Shown here: positions 49,916-62,002 of the stretch, in pieces | Position numbering within the stretch: the first letter of the stretch is position 1 | Layout: each line of letters starts with the position of its first letter | From: Diploscapter coronatus | Taxonomy: Eukaryota > Nematoda > Chromadorea > Rhabditida > Rhabditidae | Direction: 5' to 3' | NCBI GenBank assembly: GCA_964036155.1 | Contig: OZ038423.1 | Span: forward strand, 22,893,249-22,957,248 | DNA length: 64,000 nucleotides | Made by a program: the position numbers and the translations under genes | Notes under the pieces: model-generated | The model's input: the letters and a program-made list of their open reading frames with translations, nothing else | Database searches by the model: none | Told to the model about the DNA's origin: nothing

Positions 49916-51705
49916 GCTAAATAACTTATTCAGAGCTCAATTATTTCAAATTGGTTGCAAATAGATCAGAATTTTCTTGAAACATATCGGAAATAAGGAT
50001 TAAACTAGAGAGAAACGATATTAATTAATTATATTAGGGAAATATAAAAAAACAAATGGAAATTGAAAAACAAAGATGTTGACAGGTCGATTGCATCATG
50101 ACCCAACCACAACCCGACGTGATCCGTTAGGTCGGATTATAACCAGAAAGCTTAGCGGATCACTCAGGGTCGGGATATTACTTATTCGGGTTGGCACTTT
50201 TCGACCCGTCAAAATCCCTGTCGAAAAATCGAAGTTTCGAAACGCTTTTTGGCAGGAAAAGATGAAACAACCAGTCTCTAGTCATTCGATTTAAGAGCTG
50301 TGTACACAATGAACCCATGGAGTTTTTGCAAGGAAACATGTGGGAACACGGCAATTATAAGTTTTAAGAAAATGGAAACTCCAAGAAAACATTAGCTCCG
50401 CGAGAAAGTTTACAATTCTATCATAATTTTCTAAAAGTAAAATTATTTCGGATGAAAGAATATTCAATAAGTGCATGAAAATCTCGAGAAAAAAGACCTT
50501 TATTTCGAGTAAAAAATCGCATTTTCATAATTAACTTTCTAAAATACCATTTTTCAGAGGAGAAGGGAAGATATAATAATCGGATAGAAATCCATACTTT
50601 GCATACGCGAGATGAGCACAAAATATCGACGTGCACAAAAAACAAACCTAATTTGCTTTCCAAACGAATGCGGACCGAATAGAGCAAATAAATTGAGACG
50701 GAGAACCTTTCATGAAATTCTAATGAAACCCATCCCCATAAAATGATGTCAGATATCCAAAAATTCAAAAGAAAAATTAGAATGTCTTTTCAGAAGATTG
50801 AAATTTGAACTTACTTCTGCAACAATCGTTTGAATGATAATAAGAAATCTAAATTTTCGTTAGTAAAATTATTTTGAAAAAATATACTTGAGCCGTAGTA
50901 AAAAGTAACAAAAACTAAAATGAAATAAAAATAATAAAATATACGAAAGCCCAAAATGAACTAAACTAATTATTCTCTCTTTACATGCATTCGGTCTATT
51001 TTCTCATGCTTATTTTCTAGTCATGAAAATAGCCCCTTTCGGAAAAGCATTCACTGAGTCCTCTGCATTAGAATCAATATCTTCGTCGCTCTTTCATAAG
51101 CCACGCCCACTTTTATCTGCAGCAATTTTGCAACTTCCCTTTCCAACAGAGCAATTGGAGACCATGCCCGCTTTTCCCTGCCGCAATTCCTATTTCCGTA
51201 GTGTCTCCATTCTTTATGTCTTGACGTCTAGCTTCACTCCCGCTATATTTGCCTTCCGAACCGCAGAGACCTTTCAACTCAAACCCAGAGCAGCACACGG
51301 CTATTTTCAGCAAACATTGGATTTTATATGAAAAACAACTTTTCGGGAATTTTTACTATGAAATTTTGAAGATCTGGTGATATTGTGGGCTAAGATGTTA
51401 CGGCGAGGAAATGTTTGCTAAACGCATGAAGATCACTTTTCTACTTTCTATCGCATGCCACGATTTCATGAGAATTCCAAACTCCCATTGCAATCACGAA
51501 TTGACTAATTTTATCGAAATTTTTCTATGAAGCTTGAAATGGTCTTTTCAAATCAAATGTACACTTCCTTTAATGAGCCACTATTTTCATGAAGCATTTA
51601 TTGACCAAATGAAAATGAGATCACAAACTTGCAATGCTTATGACTAGCCTTCAGACACCGAAATTTCGATCATAAAATTTGATAATAATGAGCAACAACG
51701 AATAT
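49916..51705. other. Region between the two CAT transporter genes
   Basis: 1.8 kb between tandem minus-strand paralogues; it should hold the promoter of copy 1 and the 3' flank of copy 2. ORFs at 50421-50768 (minus) and 51023-51331 (plus) have no splice partners, no recognisable motif and unremarkable composition. No RNA gene seen. Confidence 0.45.
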
Positions 51706-54700
51706 TTATGTATTGATATTCCTAATTTTGTTAATGCTGGTGTTGCTTCTCATTACGACGTCCGCAATACCACGATGACTTTCCTTGCTATGACGGATTC
51801 CGTAAAGAGCGTAGATTATGACACCTAAAATAGAATATCTTAAGAAAAGGATTAATTTTTGCTTTTACCCGATAAAAGATGATTTGACTTCCGAAACACA
51901 GAATATTAACAATTTTTGCTATATTTACTTTTGCAACATATTTTATAATCGTCCAAATTCAATTTTTGTGTATTAAAAAGAATATTTCAAAGAAACTCAG
52001 AAAATATCTAAGATTTTGTTCTTAGCTTCTAAACACCCAAAGTCCCATCTGATCAGTCAAATTTTCATATTGCATTTATTTAGTGAACTGCGTCATTTCC
52101 AAATTAATTTCACTATTGAAAATGCATTGCGCCCTTTCCAAGTCGCCTTTTAAATGTATTTCACAAAGTATACCGTTGTTCATTCAAATCTGATCCTGGA
52201 TCTCATTTTTCTAGCTTCTCATTCGCTCCCTCACTTTGAAACCTTCTCTCGCTTCGCCTTTCCTCGAGGCTTCAAGCTTTAGACGGCGAGCAGAATAAAA
52301 CAACTGTAGCGCGGTGGTAAAGTGTCGAGTTTAGAAACATCATTTGGTAACGGTCACGACTTTTACCTATTCAATAGCTTTTGTCAACTTTAAAAATAAA
52401 CGAGAGGACTTTGAAAGTGAGAATGCAAATGAGAAGTTAGAAAACGGGAGACAGGGCCAGATTTGGGTGAAATACAGAGTATATCAGTATCTTACCAGAA
52501 TTAGTAATGAATTATTAAATTTTCTAATCTTCAAATATGAAACATACCTATCATTGTCCAAACGATCATCCGATACCAGGTGTAAATTGATAGCGATACC
52601 ATCATGAAGATATTCAGTCCCAAACTGAAACAAGGTAGGTATGGAAGAAATGGAACCTGAAAACCGCATTTTTGGAGGCGATGATAAAACTCTGCTTACC
52701 TTATAACTCAATTCCAGCGAATTTTCATTGTGGCCTAATATGAAGATGAAAGAAATTATGACCAAGAAGGCACCGAATATGAGTACAGCCCATAGAAAAG
52801 GGTTGTTGAGGCCTGAAACTAGGTCATTTCAAAAACAAAGTTTTAAAAAATGCCTATTTACCATTCACAATCGAGATTGAAGCTCCGAAAAATCCGATTG
52901 ATAGAATAATGATTGCGATAGACATCGACCCTCCAGCTGGCAACGATTCCCAGAAATTGCGGAACGGGACCCAACGAGATAGCTCACCTCCTAAAATTTA
53001 TTTTTCTTAGGCCTTCTTATGACAACTCGAATTTATCAAATCAACATTGAAAATATTGAAAAGGAAATCTAATAAAAGTATTCTAAATTCAGTCGTTTAT
53101 GGCAAATTTCACGAATTGTTATCAAATCTTCCAGACATCATGGCATCGAAAACTCGTTTAAAAGCAATTATTTTCTGAAGCCTACCATTATCCAATCTGG
53201 CTGGATCATTGTCTATCGGTGCTGGTTGATATCTCAAAATCAGCACTGATGCAGTCACGAATGAATAAGCAGACAAAGTGCCGATCGACAGAAACTCGAT
53301 CAGAGCCTCTATGTCGAACACCAACGCCATCAACGCGTTGATGGCGGAGAAAATGATCGTCGCAATTACTGGCACATGAAATTTCAATTCACTACGAAAA
53401 TGACAGAAAAACTCAGAATGAAATAATTTAGGAATAAACCATAGATAGAGTAGGTTAGGGTTTTTGGCAAAGCTAGGTTGAGGGTTGGATTGGGTAAAGC
53501 TGGGTTGATTTTGGCGGGGTATTTTAGATGGGGAAGAGTTTATCCTTCTGTTCAGATCTAGGCAGGCGTGAGCGAGATTTATCCGCCTTCGTTCCTATCC
53601 ACGGATCTCAGATTTTGAGCGTTTTTTCTTTCCCAAACGAGAAAAATGAACTCGTCCTCATTTCAAAAAGTATCCTTCAGTTCCAACTTTCTAGCTTTTT
53701 TCTATCCAGATATGGAACAAATGCAAACTTTTTGACCATTCCCCAGTCTATCCCTATTCTTCCTGTCGCCATTCATCCTCGCCCCAGAAAAAGTTAATTT
53801 TAATCGTGCCTGGACCTAGGGAGAACGATCTTCAGCAATATCACGAGATCCGTTCCCTATAGTATTTATTTTCCAATTTTATATCTCTATCCTAACAAAA
53901 ATCCAGGAAAAAATTTCGCTGAATGCAATGACTTCATAACTGTGAGTTCGATGCAACAACCTGTCCCCCTATACTTCATATTCATCTAACGAAGATTTTT
54001 ATTAGATCCGTTTTTGTTTCAATCATGTGCCTTATCATTAAAGCCCAAAAATTAATCTAGAAATTCTATCTACCTTTGTCGTTTTATTGACTTTCGCCAA
54101 GAACGAGAAAAGTAACCCATCAGCTGCCATAGCGTAGACGCATCTAGGCAAAGCGAAGGTACCGGCTAACTGAATAATTTTTTAAAATTTTCCAGACTTT
54201 TCTAGTTGACTTACCAGATTGTTCATCATCCCCACTAGGGCCCCACAGGAAATGATAACCTTCGTGATGTCAGCGCCCTTCTGGGCAAATGCGACAGCGT
54301 AAGCGGCAGTGGGATCGACCTGATCTCAGTATTTTAGATGTTTTGGATAGAATATGATTCAAAAAATTTCGTATGAGTTCTTTCATTTTGAACACTCTCC
54401 AATCACGCATTCAATTCTCATCTTGCAGCTAAAAATCCCTTAAAATGTCTACGAGTCGCATATCACATATAAAGGTAATTTCCAGAGAAACAAAGCTAAG
54501 TTTCAACAAACTGCATATCAATGAATAAATTTAGCGATTTCAATACATGTTTCGCTTCTCAACTCTAGTTTATGCAATGACAAATATTCAATTGACTAAC
54601 CTGATTATAAGGCACCATCAACGTGAGTACGCCTGACATAAATACATAGAGCAAAGTCACTGTACCCAGCGAAATAAACGTCGCGATTGGAATCGTTTTG

Positions 54701-56437
54701 TGGGGATCTGAAAATGTATTTTCTGAAACTAGATCATCCGACCCCAAGGTGTCGATCACTCAAATATGCCGAAGTACGGGAGAAATTTCCAAATAACCTC
54801 AGAGAAATTATTCTTCACTATTTTCAACTAGCCTTTCGCCTCCTCTCCAGCGGTGCCAAGAATTTCGAATCCTACGAACGAAAAGAAACAAATCGACGCG
54901 CCAGACACCATCCCCGAAAATCCGAACGGGAAAAATTTCGACGCTCCAGACGAAGTCGTACCGAACCACAGGGAAAAATCGGCGAACCGAATTCCAGAAA
55001 TTATGATGAAAATCACCACCTGGAATAAGTAGCTTATGGCGAATAGTGAAACCCAATCGTTATTATGAAACTTTCAATCTGTAGTGCATTTTTCAAGAAA
55101 CACATTTTTCGATTTCATAAAGTAATTATTAAGAACAATAAGCAGGAAATGGGATTTACAGAAATATTGAAGACCACGAATATCGAGTTGAGCGACGATG
55201 AAACCTTATTGCTCAACATGCCCACCACAGCTACCAGCAAGATCAATATCGTTGCTAGAATATCCGGGTATTTCGAGAGGAATGCGGAGTCCTGAAATCA
55301 TCTTCAAACTCATCAAAATTTCGTCTAAGCTTACGATGGGAATATTTCCTATCGCTTCAACCGTGAAGTTATGAATTCTTCCATCGAGTAAGGTGTCGAG
55401 GTAGGCTGAAACCAGTTCATTTCAACAAAAATAGGAAATAGTCTGATTTGACGTGACCCTTCCTTCTTATTTCCCATAACAAAAATAAATAAGATCCCCT
55501 TTCTATGAGAAACAAGAGAATTACCTGTCCAACTCCTAGCAACTGCAGCGTTCCCAATCATGTATTCCAGCGGCAAACTCCATCCGATCAAAAACGCGCA
55601 CAACTCGCCCATCGAAATGTATGCATACGTGTAGCTCGACCCGGCTCGAGGAAATCTATTCACGTTTATATCAATCAGAATAGAACTTAATTGACCTAAC
55701 GCGACCATTATTATTATCAAAACTTGTTTCTCTTAAAATATTTTGAAACATTTCATTTATCATTTTCAAGCAATTTCATTTCAACTCGACATTTGATGAT
55801 CGCAAAAACGATATTGCCAACAAAAATATATCAAAGATTCTGGAACATATTCTTCAACCAATATTTCTTACAAATACTAACCGATAATCGTCGGAAAGCC
55901 CTTTTAAAAAACTTAGTAATTTCCTTCGGAAATTCCAAAAGATAGTAAGTCTAAGCTTTCCGATAAGCAATTCAATCTAAAATAACTAACCTTGCCCCAA
56001 ATTCGGCATAACTGCACGCAGACAATAACGCCGCGAAAGCAGCTAGTAGAAATGATAACACAACGGATGGACCAGTGTTGTTACGAACTACCGAACCGGT
56101 TAGGACGTAGGCTCCTGAAAATTCTCATCTTTTATAATTCTAAAATGAAAGTTAGATTCTTTCCATATACTACAGAATAGTTTAGAGAAAGGATCCTTAA
56201 TCTAGCAAAGCAGCAAAAAATCCAAATCGTCAAACTCTCAAAAGTATATAAATTGACCCTACCTGAGCCAAACATTTGCCCAATCGCTAATAAAGTCACA
56301 TCCCACACTGATAGGCATCTTTTCAGGGGTGATACTAGGTGACTACCTCCTAAATAGACATCTTTGTGAAAATATTATCTCAGAAAAATACCATCATATC
56401 GTTTCTTTCTCAGCAGTCTTTCGCATAACGTCGGCAT
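51706..56437 (-). CDS. Cationic amino-acid transporter (SLC7 CAT family), copy 2, one damaged splice site
   Basis: Fifteen exons on the minus strand: 56392-56437, 56263-56349, 55991-56114, 55525-55655, 55335-55405, 55160-55291, 54833-55019, 54601-54707, 54215-54319, 54074-54169, 53186-53375, 52862-52990, 52700-52812, 52548-52656, 51706-51824; 581 aa if all are joined. Motifs match copy 1: [99 protein letters not shown]. The intron after 54833 starts with GC (GCTAGT). The intron before exon 53186-53375 should end just before VPVIATII, but the bases there are TTTCAT, not TTTCAG; the nearest AGs give immediate stops. Either an unusual splice, a sequence error or a recent inactivation. Everything else is intact, so I annotate it as a gene with a flag. 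Confidence 0.8.
52181..52265 (-). repeat. Dispersed repeat, inverted copy
   Basis: Read on the minus strand it has AAGGCGAAGCGAGAGAAGG, then GCGAATGAGAAGCTAGAAAA, then CAGGATCAGATTTGAA, about 80% like 14119-14205. It lies in the last intron of CAT copy 2 and forms an inverted pair with 52409-52471. Confidence 0.55.
52409..52471 (+). repeat. Dispersed repeat, direct copy
   Basis: TTTGAAAGTGAGAATGC, AAATGAGAAGTTAGAAAA, then CAGGGCCAGATTTGGG; partner of the inverted copy at 52181-52265 in the same intron, with about 140 bases between them, and similar to 14119-14205. Confidence 0.55.
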
Positions 56438-58507
56438 AATGAATTAGATAAATGTAAATTACTTTCAGTCCCAAAACATTGGCCTTCAAACGAATAATTA
56501 TCGAGACAAAATCTGAAACATCTAACATTTCATAACCAAATATCGTTATCAAAGCCAAAAAAGCATCAATTTTAGCGAATAATGAATGAAAGTAGGACTA
56601 CTCGATTTGAAACACGGCGAAGATGACTGAAACATGTTACGCCGACAATTGCAAATTGATCAGAAAATCAACACCGAATTGAAAAGAAGGAAATTCTTGT
56701 TTCACATGTTTCAACCCATGGCACGATTCAAATGATTCAATTATGTCGTGACCAATCATTCATGCCATTTTGAAACTGCTTCTCTCTTACCTTCCTATCC
56801 AGGACTGTTTGCGGTGCAGTAAAATGGTGTATTATTGATCGGAGAGGACGTCGATACTCAAAAATTACGCTATTCGTCTCTCGTTTCTCTTCTACGTGAC
56901 TCACTATTTCGCTCCAAATTCGACTTCTAATTGCTGCTGTATATGAATATCGACTTTATCTCCAACCAACGATACCGCACCGCAAACAACCCTGTTCTTG
57001 TGATATTTCCAAATATCATCAGGGTTCAAAATTGAAGACAAGCATGATCAAATAATTTATAGATTTCAGAGTTAAATATCAGAGTCGAAGAAAATACTTT
57101 CAGATTGGAAATATAAGTGGAAGCACCATTTGAAAAATTTTCAAAACTTTAAAAATTTAGAAGCATTCTAGCTTTCACGCTTCTACCCAATTTAACATCA
57201 TAAAAGCCCTAAAACCATGACCCATCATGAATTACTCAAATAAAATAAATCGACCGAATCGGTGATAGAATGCAAAAGAACCAAAACTGAATCGAATGCA
57301 ATCAAATCAGATGAAATATATCTTGAACGGGCTATTTCACACTTCCTTTACTCTCCAGACAACAAATACACACTTTTTCCATTTCACCGGTTTCACACAA
57401 CCATGGAATCTCCTGAATTCGATAGGTGTGTTTTGTATTGAATTGATCAATTCAAAGGTGTGTTTGTTTGAACAACAAATTATGGCGTGAACAAAAACGT
57501 TCGAGGAATCTCAACTACCATTTTAAATTTGAAAAAGTAACAAAACATCTCCGTTTTGAGTAAATATATTCAAAAATTTCTGGTACCAAATTATATTTAA
57601 TTCATAAATAATCGCTCCAATAATCTAGGCTACTAGAAATATGTTTTGAGTAGATGCACTCAAAATTTTCTGATATCAAATATCAATATAGCTTGCCGAA
57701 TGATCAATAGACACTGAATTTGCATTCGCACCGAGTGGAAGGCAGCAAAGGGATTAGGATTGCATGAATTATGAGATTCAATTTCCTAACTTGTATGTTT
57801 TTCTCGAAATCAAAGGCAGTGCTTTAACAGAATTGGTTAGGGCAATTAATACAAGTAGTACAGTAAAAGCGGATAAAATACTTTATAACCTAAATAAATT
57901 GCAAATATATTAAATAACAATAACCAAATAAAAAAAGTATAAATGTCAAATACGATCTAAATCCGCCCAGTTATGACTTACTTATTTGATAAATCGGTAG
58001 TAGAGAGGGGATTGTAGGTCGAAAAACTAATTCCTCTCCCAAAATCTCTCATTTTCAAGCATTATTTCCCAGACACACGTTAAATCAAAACAATGCGGTG
58101 AAAATAATCGTCGTCGAATTTGATGATATCGAATATCTGTGAGACGAGACATACATATGGGTGTATAGAGAAAGAAGTGATTAGACACAATAAAATACTT
58201 ATCCCAGCCTGTTTTATGATCCCATCTTTTATCATTAGAAGAGAGATTTTATAAGATTTAATATCAAAAGCAGGTTGACATGATCATGCGTCACCAGTGA
58301 TTTATAAAAAGCTGTGACAATCTTGATTCGAACAGAAAAGTGGGGAATTTCTAAAGATCGTGATCTGGAACTTTGGAATAATCTTCACATCGTTTTTTAA
58401 ATAGTGATGTCAAATTAAATGGTTTATTATAATCGACAAATAATGTCGAATTTAGCTTATTTGAGATAAAATATTCAGTAGAGGTAATTAAGGTTCCAGT
58501 TTAGTTC
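56438..58507. other. Intergenic region upstream of CAT copy 2
   Basis: 2 kb, AT-rich, many stops. It should include the promoter of CAT copy 2 on the left. I see no exon with splice support, no RNA gene and no clear repeat; a ORF at 57296-57490 is low-complexity. Confidence 0.45.
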
Positions 58508-59146
58508 TTAAGGCTTGTGACTGACAGTTTGTAATTTTGCCAAATCGCTTCTGCTGAACGCATCAATGATCCCGTTTTCCAATCGAAATGGTTGCAGATC
58601 TCCGAAGCATGGTGTAATTTCTTGCCCAATTTGTTCAGATGAAAATGCTAGGCTCGCTTGGATTGATTCGATCAGTACGATTTTGTCACTGATAAGTGCT
58701 GTGTATTCCCCAACTCGGCTGACCGGATATATTGTTTTCGCTTTTGGTGGGTTCTTCCAAACTATCGACATGTCTCCGTCCTCGCAAATAGTATAGTTCA
58801 TCAGATCAGAGCAAGAGATCGTTTCTCCAAGATCGCTAGAACTGAATCCGTCGGTGAATATAGCGACTTCTCCACTGGTAACATAGAAACGAGTTCCGTG
58901 CCTGCATCTAGTTGCCAATAATGGTAAATCCCATCTACTGTATAACTTGATCTGGTCCAGAACTCTCCTACATTCATTACCGAGTAAACGTATTGATTTT
59001 GATACTGGCCTTACTCCAACCATTTTTATTCGAATTAATTTCAAATTTTCCATTGCATTTAGACACAGGACAATATAAATATTCATTTCTTTTAATCTGT
59101 TCTTATTTGCAGGAACATCGTTTATATGTAGAGCTAAATATAGCAA
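58508..59146 (-). CDS. Intronless orphan ORF, 212 aa
   Basis: The longest uninterrupted frame in the window, unlike its multi-exon neighbours. The first 40 or so residues are AT-rich and may not be translated; a later Met (MVGVRPVSKSIRLL, near 59023) is a plausible start. From there the composition is balanced and looks selected: NECRRVLDQIKLYSRWDLPL, TRCRHGTRFYV, SGEVAIFTDGFSSSDLGETI, NYTICEDGDMSIVW, QEITPCFGDLQPF. Five spaced Cys and an N-x-T site (NYT) would suit an extracellular or luminal domain, but I see no signal peptide. I do not recognise the family. An intronless frame amid AT-rich repeats could be a captured or transposon-derived gene; that is inference. Confidence 0.5.
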   Translation of the reverse strand: MLYLALHINDVPANKNRLKEMNIYIVLCLNAMENLKLIRIKMVGVRPVSKSIRLLGNECRRVLDQIKLYSRWDLPLLATRCRHGTRFYVTSGEVAIFTDGFSSSDLGETISCSDLMNYTICEDGDMSIVWKNPPKAKTIYPVSRVGEYTALISDKIVLIESIQASLAFSSEQIGQEITPCFGDLQPFRLENGIIDAFSRSDLAKLQTVSHKP

Positions 59147-61526
59147 TTAATTCGTTGAATATCTATGTTGAGTGGACGAGTCAGGGATATCTCTATAGCT
59201 TTATGAAAAATAAAGAAAATGTGGAACATTCTATATCAGCAAACTCAGATAGGATGTCTCAACAGGGCTATCTGAATCCCCTCAAGCCCTAAAGCCTTTG
59301 AAAAATCAGGCTATTATTTTATCTTTTTAAACTATATTTCATAATTTGTTTAAATCTATTTTTATAATGATTAACTTATGCTTCATTCTTATAAATAATG
59401 AATAATAAAAGTTACAATTTTGGATTCGGTATCTCTATAAACATTTCTAGAGTTTTTTTTTCACTCCTTGGCCGTCTATAACGTTCAGCCGCATTCCTAA
59501 TATTTGGCGAGTTGCTTTTTCAATAACTTCTATAAATTTTAAGAGTAACTGGTGTTTTTATTTAATTTTAATACGTTCTAGCTATAAATGCTTCGACTTG
59601 TTTTCCATTTGCCACGTCATTCCATATTCTATCAGTATTTTTCCTCATATTGAGCCATATTAAAGTTCATCTTAAAAATTCTGTTGTATCATACCTATAT
59701 TATCAGTATGTATAAAATATATAACTCACGCTTTCTTCCTGGCAAAATAAATTTAACATATCATTCGATCCTTTTCGAATATAAGGTAGGTACTTTTTAC
59801 AAAATTTTATCCAATGCTCTTATATAGCAGCAGGAAATTGTACTCCAATTGAGACTGTATGTATAATGCTGAAAATGTAAATCTTAGAATTTTGCTCAAA
59901 TGTTTTCCTAAAGTTAGTATTTTCCCTATCATTATTTATATCACTCTGTCCCACAATTTTCAGAATTCGCCCCCTTATTTTTTGAACGGCAAATTTATCA
60001 GGATTTTTTTACTTTTACGCTAATAGTAAAATTTTAATCGGAACTTCGAAATCTGAAAATCGTCAGATTTACGCGTGCTTAGCCGAGAACTATAACGTAG
60101 GCATTTTCGCGAATTTAAATTTCTCAAAGCTGATTTTTAAACCAAACATTTTTGAGTTCGTATCTATCTTCATAAATCTTCAACGTCTTTCGCGTATATT
60201 TTGCATGATATAAATAGGTATTTAAATAATGAATAAACTGCATTTAGTCTCGAAATCATAAAATTATTTTAATAATTGCAATAATTGAACTTACTTAACT
60301 TTTACATGTTGTATATTAAAATCGCAATATTATGATTATAATTAATTTCAATGTTTCAATAAAAATTGGCCGATATAAACGTCCAAGAAAGTTCGATTTA
60401 GACGAACATTAAAGTTGAGAATAAATTCTGAAATTAACTAAAGTATAAAAGGGGAAATGGTCCACAATAAGTTGGTGGAAAAATATCGATTGACAATAAA
60501 GGAGTGTAATTAACTTGGATAGAGAAGAAGCTATTGAGGGAAGAAAGATCATCGCAACAATAATATTCGAAGAACATTGTAAGTAACTGGCGATAGTCTA
60601 ACATTTCATTAAAAGTCGAGTAGAGGACCATACTGCAAATAAATGCCTAAGCACTACTAGCTGGGAAGTGAGACCTCCTGGAACTGAATATCGATAATTC
60701 AGGAGTCTGTGGAAGAGAAAGGAGGGAGGATGAAATGCAAAAAAGTGCAATACCTACCTCCTCGTCATACTGAACCAAGAAGCGAATGGAGTGAGAGAAC
60801 AACGCAAAAAGCACAACAATAGTAAAAAGTGAAGGAAATGAATTTCTCGCAGAAAAATTCTGGTTCTAAAATCCTATTAGTGCAATTATATTCGCTCATA
60901 AATTTAAAATTTATAAAGAAATTTGAGCATTTATAGCAAAGATCACCTTTAACGTAATCACTACAGTATGTTTCAAAGTATACTTTCAAACAAATCTGGG
61001 CAGAATGTCTCGTTCCGTATTCTGCATTCTGAAAATCTCAAAATGCCATCCCTCACAGCCTTGATCAAAACTCATTACTAAATACCTGAAAGAAATTGGA
61101 ACTCGACTAAAGTTCATCAAAATTGTTTCTTTCCATGAAAGTTATATCCTACGCACCACTTTATGCATAGCAAACTGTAACAATAAATTCTTAGAAATGA
61201 AAAGGTTATCGAAACTTATACATGTATTAAATGAATTAGTAAAGAAATATTTTCTCAAGTATTAAAGATAGTCTAAGACGTAGCTTAGGCAGTATAATAT
61301 AGAAGTAGCTTTATCTCTTTCTCTCTCTTTGATATATATAAAGGGGAGCCGCTGGGAGAGAGCAACTATTCTTCTTAGTTTGATTGTCTAGATATTGCCT
61401 ATGTATTAATAAAGATATCAATATGTAAGCGACATTGATATTGGAGTGATCAACACCCCTTCCATCTATGAGAGTAGCCATAGTGACGGCGGAGTCAATT
61501 ATACCCGGATTGTCACATGTGCGAAA
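59147..61526. other. AT-rich intergenic region
   Basis: 2.4 kb of strongly AT-rich sequence. Two minus-strand open stretches, 60765-60989 and 60434-60631, have some splice-like borders (a GTAGGT donor near 60757-60762; a TTTGCAG acceptor near 60632) but do not join in phase. No gene is called. Confidence 0.4.
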
Positions 61527-61861
61527 ATAGCTCTTGGTGTTAAGAGTGATTTCTGAACAAAATTGAGCTTCTCTAGGCGCTAAATTTCTGTAAAACATTG
61601 GGGTCGGGACGGACTCGAACCATCGACCTAATGCTGCCTTAGGACTCGCAGGTCTGAGGATATTCCTTGGAAATTCCCAAAGCGAGAATCATGCCCCTAG
61701 ACCACCGACCCATGTCTGTCGTCCTGCAAATAGCGCGCAAGCGTCTGCTATCGTGGAAAAAAGACGAAGTCGGAAATAGTGGAACGAAACAAGAAAAGCA
61801 TCGACATATTGAGGCCTGCGGGGAGAGCGAAAAGAAGACAGAGAAATTGCGGAGAAGGAAA
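61527..61861. repeat. tRNA-bearing duplicated unit, copy 1
   Basis: About 335 bases, matching 62470-62804 at a constant offset of 943 over the first part. The tRNA core is identical in the two copies; the flanks carry scattered substitutions (for example TAGCTCTTGGTGTTAAGAG against TAGCTCTTAGTTTTAAGGG). Same orientation, so a tandem segmental duplication or two inserts of one element. Confidence 0.8.
61600..61711 (-). tRNA. tRNA-Pro(UGG)-like with long variable arm and 25-nt intron, copy 1
   Basis: Read on the minus strand from 61711. Acceptor GGGTCGG pairs with CCGACCC, discriminator C. The D arm GTCTAGGGGCATGAT is tRNA-Pro-like. Anticodon stem CTCGC/GCGAG, loop TTTGGGT, anticodon TGG at 61677-61679. 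An intron of 25 bases (61651-61675) sits one base 3' of the anticodon, the canonical place, and contains CCA that can pair with the anticodon. The variable region is 20 bases (61625-61644) with a perfect five-pair stem CCTAA/TTAGG: class II shape, not normal for tRNA-Pro. T arm GATGG-TTCGAGT-CCGTC, with a good B box. A TTTT (61592-61595 on the other strand) follows as Pol III terminator. Mature length 87. Confidence 0.85.
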
Positions 61862-62002
61862 CTTTTTTTCCTAACACTGTTCCTATGTGGAGAGGATCAT
61901 GCTAGCCGGCCCGTCGTCGCGTGACTTAATAGAGCCATGGGATTTTTGGCAAAACCCCTACCCCACCGAGAATCGATCGATCCCCCGACCCCCTCACCTT
62001 TT

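Noticed and set aside
52290..52350. TAGCGCGGTGGTAAAGTG, like a tRNA A box
   Set aside because: No B box at the right distance; part of an intron flanked by dispersed repeats.
53450..53530. G/T-rich run with GGGTTG repeats, telomere-like at first sight
   Set aside because: Irregular unit and single short run; not a telomeric array.
60434..60989. Cys-rich and aromatic minus-strand ORFs with partial splice signals
   Set aside because: The possible donor near 60760 and acceptor near 60632 do not join in phase without a stop.
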